A DNA stretch of 64,000 nt from Hofstenia miamia. Its lineage: Eukaryota > Xenacoelomorpha > Acoela > Hofsteniidae. Location of the stretch: NCBI GenBank assembly GCA_900660155.1, contig CABFPE010000221.1, forward strand, positions 786,021 through 850,020, given 5' to 3'. Below the pieces are notes generated by a model, which was not told the origin of the DNA, made no database searches, and saw nothing but the letters and a program-made list of their open reading frames with translations. A program made the translations under genes and the position numbers. Shown here piece by piece: positions 48,801 to 59,100 of this stretch (positions within the stretch are counted from its first letter, which is position 1; each line of letters begins with the position of its first letter).

Positions 48801-50079
48801 TGTTATGTCGTTTAGGAGTGAATATACACAGCCATACGGCCAATAAATGCAAGCAAAGTGTGTATTCTTGCATTTGTGAAGTTTTTACTTTTAATTTTGT
48901 TTTATTTTATAGTCGATGACAGATGAGCGGGTTTTGGATTTTTTTAGTCAGGCCGGCGAGGTAATGTATGTTCGAATGGCAGAACCTGAGAAACATTCTA
49001 AAAAGGATAAGGAGGCTATTCCTACACGCGGCGCTTATGTGGAATTCAAATGCCTTTCTGCATTAAAGAAGGCATTAGCATTGACTGGATCCGAAGTCGA
49101 CAATTGCAAAATTAAGTTAGTATTTTCTCTTTTATCTTTGTTTCTTTTATATTTCATTCAATTATATAAACTGTTTGTTAATTGCTATTATAATATAAAA
49201 GTGTATCGCACAAATATCTAATCACGCAAAGAGTATTATATTAGACGATTAGAATTTATACCGCGTCCATTAATTTTCAGAGTTGCTCGAAAATGGTGGG
49301 CTTAGTTTGATTGTTAATAATAACATTAATATTTTGCAATTAAAAGCGGTTTAATTCACTGTGTTTTTAAGAATAACTACTGATTAAAAAAACTTTTTCT
49401 CATTGTTGTGCACATCAGAGTTGGAACCGGCCGGCAATTTTGATTCTGCGCCCAGTAGTTGGCCGTAAGTTATATATATATATACTAATACCTCCCTCTA
49501 TGTATTTTTTCCAAATAACCATATAAGCTGAATTTCCCACATAAATTCCTAAATTTTTGTAGGACATAGTCTTTTGGTAGTCACTACCTTCATGCAAAAT
49601 ATTTAAGGGATCGATGGATTTTTTAGGGAGTAATAGCCAAAAAGTTAATTTTCGGCCAAAATCCCTCTATGTAGTATGGACAATTTTCCTCGCCGCCCTC
49701 TATGTAGCACTTTTTTGCAAAAACCATACTACGGAGAGGGAGGTATTAGTATATATATATATATATATATATATANNNNNNNNNNNNNNNNNNNNNNNNN
49801 NNNNNNNNNNNNNNNNNNNNNNNNNNNNNNNNNNNNNNNNNNNNNNNNNNNNNNNNNNNNNNNNNNNNNNNNNNNNNNNNNNNNNNNNNNNNNNNNNNNN
49901 NNNNNNNNNNNNNNNNNNNNNNNNNNNNNNNNNNNNNNNNNNNNNNNNNNNNNNNNNNNNNNNNNNNNNNNNNNNNNNNNNNNNNNNNNNNNNNNNNNNN
50001 NNNNNNNNNNNNNNNNNNNNNNNNNNNNNNNNNNNNNNNNNNNNNNNNNNNNNNNNNNNNNNNNNNNNNNNNNNNNNNN

Positions 50080-50116
<37 letters not shown>

Positions 50117-53100
50117 TCTGGAAAATTACACATGGTAATGTAAAGTTGTTATTTTATATATCAATTCTTTGCATAACTTTAATCAGTTTTTCGTTTTTCA
50201 ATGAATTTAAATTGTGAACATTTCAGTTTAGTTAGAATATTTTGTATGATAATTAAAATATATAAAACTCGCTTAGCATTGAATAATAGATAAGTAAATA
50301 GACAAATATGCATATTTAAATTTTTTTCGTTAAAACCAATTGCGTTTGTACGTGTTTGCAAACCGAAAATCTTTTCAATTTATTTTAAGTGTCCTTTCCA
50401 ATCAGTGTTGGGAAAAAATCCGATTTTTTGAAATACAATAATTAAATCAATTTTAAATAAACTGAAGACAAAATAACATTTCAGAGCTTACCAATTCATT
50501 CCAATGTCACACAAAACAATTAGACTACACTACTTGTATCTCTTTTAGTGCACTTGATTTAAATCAATAATTGAACTAATAATGTGCTTTGATTTTAATC
50601 ATGATTTAAATCGAGAGGTTTAAGTCGACCAACACTGTTTCCAATATTTCAAAAATACAAGAGTTCACAATTTTTTATTTTATATGAAGTTTCTTAAATT
50701 CAGCAGATTTTGTTTATTATAAACAACTCCTGATAATATTATTTCTAGTTTGTTCCATAAAAACTGAAAAAAATACACACTCAAAATCAAAATAACTCAA
50801 TTTATAGCCAACATTAATGAGAAATTCCAGAGATAAATATAAATATTTTGCTAATTGCAATATTTTCATAGAATTTTCTCCCAAACTAAACAAAATATTC
50901 TCTACTTGTCAAATAAAATTAGAAATATTTTTAAATTTAGCCTGTCAATGGCCGGTAATTTACTAATATAGTTATTTCAATAATTGCCCAAACAGACAAA
51001 ATGAGGAAACTAAGCGTTTTATCAAAAAAATCTATAATAAGGTTAAATAGTCATTGAAAAAATTCAGCTGTATTGAGAAATGAGTATTGTTTGCAAAATC
51101 ATCGAAATTTCTATGAATGGGGTAACGAAACATATGAACAGGCCTCTGTATTCTTTGTTGTTTGAATTGGATTGTTTTTACAATATTGGAAATTAATTTT
51201 ATTTGTATTTTAATTTACTTCACAGAACTTATTTAGAGTACATCATTCAACTTCGGCTATTACCAAGCCTCTATATCGCGATGAGGAAGAAGCAGAAGAG
51301 AAGATCAAATCAGCGGTTGATCTTTACAAACTCGCTTACAATATTGTTACCGACGCACTTGCATCAGGTTTCAAATTATTATTCAGTTAAAGTAGCAAAA
51401 TTTGATAGATTTGTTAATGAGTTTAGACTATGAAAAGTAACATTTTAAGCCTAATTAAGTTTCAGATGGTACTTCGTGATTAAATTCTACTTGTTTGAAC
51501 ACCATTTACAGAATATTCCTACAAATTTACTTATTTCATTTTATGTATGTGTAATAAAAATATTATTTTTTGATTTTAAATGATTCGTAGGATGAGACAG
51601 ACACGTGAACTTGAGATTTGAAGTCCAAATCGGAACAAATAAACCTTTTGGAACCGCAGGCAGGGGTCTACAATTAATAATTGTAAAAACAATAATTGAC
51701 AATTTTTTAAGGCAGTCATTGATTGTCTAAGCGTGAAAATATGCAATTATAAATTGCTCATTTTTTACAATTATTGTTTTGGGGATTTTCAACAAGGCCA
51801 AGTGTATTTTCAGCGACTATTGGAAGAAACTCCTACCAATGCATCTGGAATCCGAACTTTTCGTCATGGTAAACAAGAGTTCAACAAATTTTTTATTTAT
51901 ACCTTGTGACCTGTAATTTTTTGCAGCCTGTTCAATTACTTATAAGAATTGCAATTATTGTTTTCTATAACTCAAAAAAATGCAATTTATTACAATTTAA
52001 ATGCCCTCAAAGTTGTACACTCCTGACGGCAGGTCCCTATTTTTATTCTAAGCTTATGGTTATGCCTAATACAGGATTAGTTCATATTTATAAATAAATA
52101 TAAATTCCACCGTTTTCATGTTTTAACATGATATTTGTAAGAGATTGTTTATTTTAGGAGGAAGATCAAGTCGCCATAGTCCCTCTCCTTTAAGAATCCG
52201 TACTAGAAGATCTCGCTCACGGTACCACTACCTTTTTCTTAAGTTTTTAACTACTTTTAGGGAACTGTCCTTGAAAGGAGTTCGTTCACCCCGTCGCTCG
52301 CCTACGCGCCATTTGTCACCATATCGAAGATCGCGTTCACCTCATTACAGCAGCGGGTACTTTAACTTTAAATTACACGTTCATTTATACATATAAAATC
52401 CATCAGCCAATAAACTGTATGGCTTGTTATGCAAAAACTCACTAATTATTTTTACGCTTATCGCATTGACAATTAAACCATATTTACGTGGCAATTTTTT
52501 CAGAACCAATTTCAATTTTCCTCAGATTATAAAATCGTGTCATTTCATTGCACTGCCATTAATTTAACTTTTTTTGCATCATTCTGTAGTTATGAAAAGT
52601 ACTGTGTAACATTGGTGTAAACAAACTTTTTATGTCTATTCGCTATGAAGTATTTTAACTATCCTGTTTTACTAACAATAGGGAAACGCAGTATTCCTAA
52701 ATGAACGTAATAAATCATTATACGTGATTAGCATAGTAGTTACTACAACTGTTGTATTTTCAGAAATATTGTTGCATTTTAAATATATTGTATAATATAA
52801 TATAGTTACGGTAAAAAATATTCGGTCACACAAAACTGTTTACTGCAAGCTCTGGTAAATAGTTTGACCAAGGACTTCTTCAATAAACAGGACTGGAAAC
52901 AAAATATATTACAAATATCATTGAAGGCCCAACTGGGCTAATCTTTTTATTTTAAGTTAGAGTAGTATTAATAACAATTCATACAAACTTTATAATTATA
53001 TATAAGCTAGCAGATCATTTTAAATAAACGATATACGGCGTATGCCTGCCCCAAGCCCTCGCTTTAACCCTGAAAAAAATCCAACTGTTTTTTAATACTA

Positions 53101-56100
53101 AATGTGACTTATTGTGGTAAAATAAAACAAACCTTACAATTCTATAAATGCGTTTATCGTAAGTTTCACACAATGTTGCTTAGAAAACAAAAGGTGACCA
53201 TGTAACATTTGGTTGCCCCTTTTTAATGAACAACTTTATTTATGAATGTCATAAATATTTGATCAAGACCATATTTTACATTTTTTATCTTCAACCTTTT
53301 ATTGAAACAATAGCACTTCTTTAACATTTTTCTTCCCATTAAATTGTGTATATTTNTTGCTCACAGATTATTATGATTATATTTAAGTTGCTCTACATGT
53401 TTATTTATTCATGGTTTATTTTGGTAGTTGACAATTGACTGAATTACGAACTATCTTTTTGCTGACCACATTGATTGTTCACATGTACAGAGATCTAGCA
53501 TGTATTACTATATCTGTAGGGCTATTAAATGTAAGGGATAACAAATAAACGATATACGGCGTATGCCTGCCCCAAGCCCTCGCTTTAACCCTGAAAAAAA
53601 TCCAACTGTTTTTTAATACTAAATGTGACTTATTGTGGTAAAATAAAACAAACCTTACAATTCTATAAATGCGTTTATCGTAAGTTTCACACAATGTTGC
53701 TTAGAAAACAAAAGGTGACCATGTAACATTTGGTTGCCCCTTTTTAATGAACAACTTTATTTATGAATGTCATAAATATTTGATCAAGACCATATTTTAC
53801 ATTTTTTATCTTCAACCTTTTATTGAAACAATAGCACTTCTTTAACATTTTTCTTCCCATTAAATTGTGTATATTTTTGGTGCATTCAACTTTTTTCAAG
53901 TGACCGACTATTTGAACATTATTGTAATTAATATAACAATCTTTTTTCAATATTTTGCTTTTATAATATTAGACGGTGCTCAGATCTCATTCATATTCTT
54001 ATAGGATAATTCATATTTCTGTGTGAACAGTAGGAATTCCCACGTTGAAATTTACAAGATTTCTGTTGAATGAGATGTTGTATTGAAAACAAAATCAATT
54101 TCCATGGTTACTATCACCTAAGCGATATATCCACTGTTAATGAAATATTCGAATATTTCGATTTAATGACGCCTTCATGTATCTAAATTAATTTAAGTGT
54201 CAACTACTCTAACCTGAGGCATTATAATTTTTTGAGAAAATTTTAATTTGTTTTTGAACTATTGCATGACATTTCTGTGGATAAAATTTCATGTTGAATT
54301 AGGGAATTTTTATGAGTATGCATTTTTACTATAATATTTAATGAAATCATGTGGTAAGTTTTATTTAGTCGCCGTTATCGATCCAGATCGCGGTCTCCGT
54401 ATTATCGGCACAGATCTCATTCTAGATCACGTTCACACAAACGATCACATCATCGTTCAAACAAACGCAGTCGATCTAGGAAACGTTCGGCCTCTACGAA
54501 GCATAAACATCGCTCCTCGCGCAGTCATCGGTCAAGATCGCGGTCTAAAAAGCGCAAGCACCGATCCCGATCAAGATCAAAGTAAGTTTTCACTCTAAAG
54601 TAGAAAATGGCTATCAATGCATGTTTTTAAATATCTTATCATATAAATGGATTATTTCTCTAATCAACTTAGTGTTAGCTAGGGTGAGTGCCCCATTAGG
54701 TTTGCAGTTGAGTGAACAAATATCGCAAACAGGTATCTTTGAAGAAAGTTATTTTTGTAAAAGCCCTTTTTCTCGGAAATGGATATAGACTGCATAGTGA
54801 AATCATGGTTAAACGTTTGCAACAAAATGGTGCATCTTATTAATGAGTTAATTTATTTATACACTGTTAATCCAAATTTTTGATTTTATAAATCTTCGAA
54901 AATGATTAAACATGGCATTTCTGCTGGCTAAACTATTTTAGAAAAAAGAACCCAACCTATGTAGCATTTAGAGATATCTCTGTGTTTTTTGCAAAGAAAA
55001 AATAATTATTTACTAGTTAGAGATCCAAGTCCATTGGATCTGAGCTTGGGTTTATTTGGAATAATCTAAGTAATGTATAAACTAATATCTAGTGGTGCAA
55101 TAGAGAACTTCCTTACAGATAAGAAAAAGTCCCCCCTCCCATACAAGCTTTTCATTATTAATCAAGAAGTTGTGGCACTTTTTTAGTAAGACTTGAATTT
55201 TTCTAACTGTTGTTTGAGTGCATAACTCCATAACAAATTTTTCTAAATATTTTCACATTTTATGTCTAATATTGTTAATGTCAATAGGTATATCTAAAAA
55301 CATTCGAATGAAGGTTTTGGAACTTCAAATTTAATACGGCTTTTAGGCATTAACAAACTGGATCATTTGAATATATTTTTTATAGAAGCCATGAAAATTA
55401 AAGTATACAATATATTTTTCGACTTAAACAGCTCACATATGCAATGCCAGTGATTACAAATGTTTGGGAAATACTAGGAAAGAATGTCTAAAATGCGTAT
55501 TTCAAATAACAATGAAATCTGATATGCTGTGAAGCATGCTGAAAATATTTAGATTTTATCAGAAACACCAATTATATTATTTGAATACTCAAAGGGTTTG
55601 TGGAAAAATTGCCCCCATAATTCTTAACGATCCAAAATTCTAATATCAATTGTGTGAAAGTTTTCGAGGATTGAAAGAACTTCTTCGCAGTAAGGGAAAG
55701 TTTACAAGCATAAAAACTAGATGACATAAAGTAATATATTCCTTTATTTTTTGTGAATTCATGCTACTAAATTTTCTCAGATTTTATATAGTATATCATA
55801 TAATTCATATGGGACTCTACTGGGCTTTTGGCCTGTTTTATGTTTTAATTTGACATGAAATTTTCGCGCAATTGCTACTTCGCTGTCAATTCTTATTGGT
55901 TTAAATGTAATTATTATATTTTAATATATTACTTTTAGGAAAAGAAAACATAGAAGTCGTGACAGAAGTAAAAAAAAATCACAAGGGGTAATATATTTTT
56001 TATTTTACAGAGAACATCAATTCTTTCCATTCGTTTATTTTGTATTTTGATTTCCATTTCTTTTTAATTGCTGCTTAGTTCATTATTAAGTCGGCTAGTT

Positions 56101-59100
56101 TATATTTCCAACCATTTGGAGATACCTATCAAGGAGAGTCCTTTACAATACAAATGCCTTGATTTTTGGCGTAGTTCCCTGCATATTGTTTTACACTTGT
56201 CATCACACAAGCTCTAGTAGAAAATATCCTTGAAGTTCCAAAAATTGGCAAAGACAATTTAGTTTTCATTGAAGAGTTGTTGTTAGTTAAAAATATCTAT
56301 TTTTTGTAGTTGTAGTCTTGTTTGCAAGTATTTGATAGTGCTTGTTATTGCCAATATTTTCTAATACAATTTTGTATAATACATGTATGTGTCAAAGATG
56401 CTTAACAAATTATCGTTTTTCTTCAAGATCAAGAAATTCGTTTTTTAGAAATTGAGAATGATGTACTGATTGTAGAAAACTTAATTTCTGAGATTTTTCC
56501 TGACGCATGCGGACATAGATTGCACTATCTTTGTCGAGCAGACAACTTCAGACAAAACATTTGAACGGAATCTTCTCATTATATTATCGTTGCAAGAGAC
56601 TACTGATTTCAACAATGAATTCAAACCTATCTTCTTTAGCCTTGTCAGCCTGCTTTTGACTTATTTGAGCAATCTATATTTCAAGCAAAGTAAATATTTA
56701 GTTCATCATAGATATCTATGTTCAGATATTCACAATAAGAGAATCTTGAGATTAATGCTAACGTTGATGAAAACCGTTGATTGTTGAAGATACGATTTTT
56801 TCTGAACCGTTCTTCAATTGATTTCATGGGATTAAATGTGTTTTAAGAAATGCTTTTGGTAACCGATTAGTTGCTACCAGTCCAATATTTAATGAAAAAG
56901 AAACGATTGTACAACCATTATCAGTCTTAATTTCTACAATAAACCTTGGAAGTTGAGATCTTGATTTTCTTTTCAATTTATTTTTTGAATACTTTATGCA
57001 AAATGTTTATTGATATTTACAGTGATTTCTGATTAATTGTGAAATGCGGACATTTAACAAACGTTTATGATCTGTGCATATGTTTCCGTAGATTTGGGAA
57101 TGGTTGGAGCGCATTTCACGCTTCAGTGTATGCGCTCTTTCATTCTTGCTGAATTTTAGTAACTTGATTCTTATGTTGTGTAAAAGAAGGTAGAAACGAT
57201 CGATTTATCAAGGTGAGTTCAACAATTGAGGTACAATGCATGCAGATGTATATACAGGCAAACCCGCCTAAGTCGGATGTGACTAAGTCGGTTTTTCCCG
57301 TAACTCGTACTATTAATGAACAGACAAACTCCAATAAGTCGGACAATTCTAAGTCGGATAAATTCTAAATCAGGCTGAAATCTATGCACAGGCTACAAAG
57401 TTATTGAAAATGTCATTCACAAGTCGGACGGATGGAAATTGTCTTGCACGTGATTCAAGCATAGCATAAATATTTTCTATCGCATAGTAAAAATAATAAA
57501 ATACTACAGCGCAGCTCATGGTATTAACCATAGAGCTACTATACATAGTTCCATGGTTCCATTGACCTACAAACAATTCATGTAGAGGTCAACATAGATA
57601 TGTTTGTGTGGTGCCGTCAATGGGTCATATTTTAAATAAGTTGTCCGGTAATCTTTCAAGTAAAATTAGATATTGAAATAACAACTCCCTGATTTATGAG
57701 ATGGGTGAAATAAACGAATACAAAAAATTATTGTAAAATTCGTAAATATAGTAACCCTTGAAAACGTTATAATATATATATCACTAAAACATGGGAAAGA
57801 TTTAGCTTTCGAATTTTAACTAAAATAACCCTAAGTGTTGACAATAGAATTAATTAGAACTTTAAAAATGTCCCTAGAAATTATAATATTGGTCAAAATA
57901 TTAGACATTTGTCTGTATTGAATCGAATTGTTTCTGTCAATTTCACTCAAAGAGTTGTATGCATCCATCATATGACAAATATGTAATCAAAAATAGAACG
58001 AAGTCATTAACGGCACTGTAAGTAAAGTTTAGTTTAATTTTGTTTAATTCAGGTATTGAAAGAAAAATACTGTAAGACATAAGCACATTGGGGCGTTATG
58101 GGGACATTTATCCAAAAATGCACTTATTCAAAACTGTTTAAAATTGAATTCAAACCATTAAGTACACTTTTCTGATCACAAAAAACTTTATTTTAGGGTT
58201 CTAGCCTTAACGATTACAAAGTTATGGTACTGAGAAGTCAAAGAAACTTATTCATCAGAGCTAATTCTTTAGTCGAATATTAAAAAACATTAATTGGCAT
58301 ATTTTAAACATAGATTAGTAAGGAAAAAGAATGTGTTATGTGAAAAATCGTCCTATTAGGCTTCAAAACATGTAACAATGGTCTATCTAAAATGTATTTT
58401 CATTCATACACAGTATATATACCACGCACCCTCTTATCATTGTATAATTTCTATAATTTATTACCATTTTTTGGTCAAATCTTGATGTCAAGTCAGGCAA
58501 CTAAAAAATCCTTAATAATCCACATTTAGGATATGTATTTTCCCAAAGCCAAATGACTCCTGAAGAAATAGTTAAAAAATTACCTCGTGATTTGAGAAAA
58601 ATAACATTATCTAACTGCACCCTCTAACACATTGTCACATCTGAGAGCTAATATTTTGCACATTTCCTATTACATGCTCCCCCATAACTTTTTTTCTATT
58701 TGAGCTATAGAGGAAACAAAAACATCATTCTATTTGACTTTCAAGAAGCTATCAAACTAAGCAAAACATTTTAACTCACTTAAAATATTAAACTTTCACA
58801 ATGAAAAATGATACATTAATTGCTAGTGTAGCAATGTTCATATCAGCAGACAAAAGTGACCAGGTAAAATTCATCCAAAGTTTACGGATATTGAATGCCA
58901 GAATCACATTTCTTTTGAGGGCAAGAAACTGTGTAATGTCCCAATTCTTTGCATCTTGAAGGTTTGAGTGAGGCATCCTGAATCCCTGGATCTGACTGTA
59001 GCCACAGACGGGTGAGGCAGTCCTCAAGATTAGCCTGCTGATTGACCTTATGAGCTAGATTCTGGCGGTAAAATCTCACAAAACTTATTGTTATTTTCAA

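Noticed and set aside
49614-49740. Plus-strand frame MDFLGSNSQKVNF
   Set aside because: Lies inside the 49485-49749 MITE and shows no protein similarity.
51226-51236. Alternative acceptor CACAG before SREK1 exon 6
   Set aside because: Using it adds 11 bases, breaks the frame and loses the KIKVHHSTSAITKP match.
54341-54598. An ATG-initiated 85-codon frame beginning MKSCGKFY
   Set aside because: It overlaps SREK1 exon 9 in another frame; the true frame gives the RS repeats and fits splice phases.
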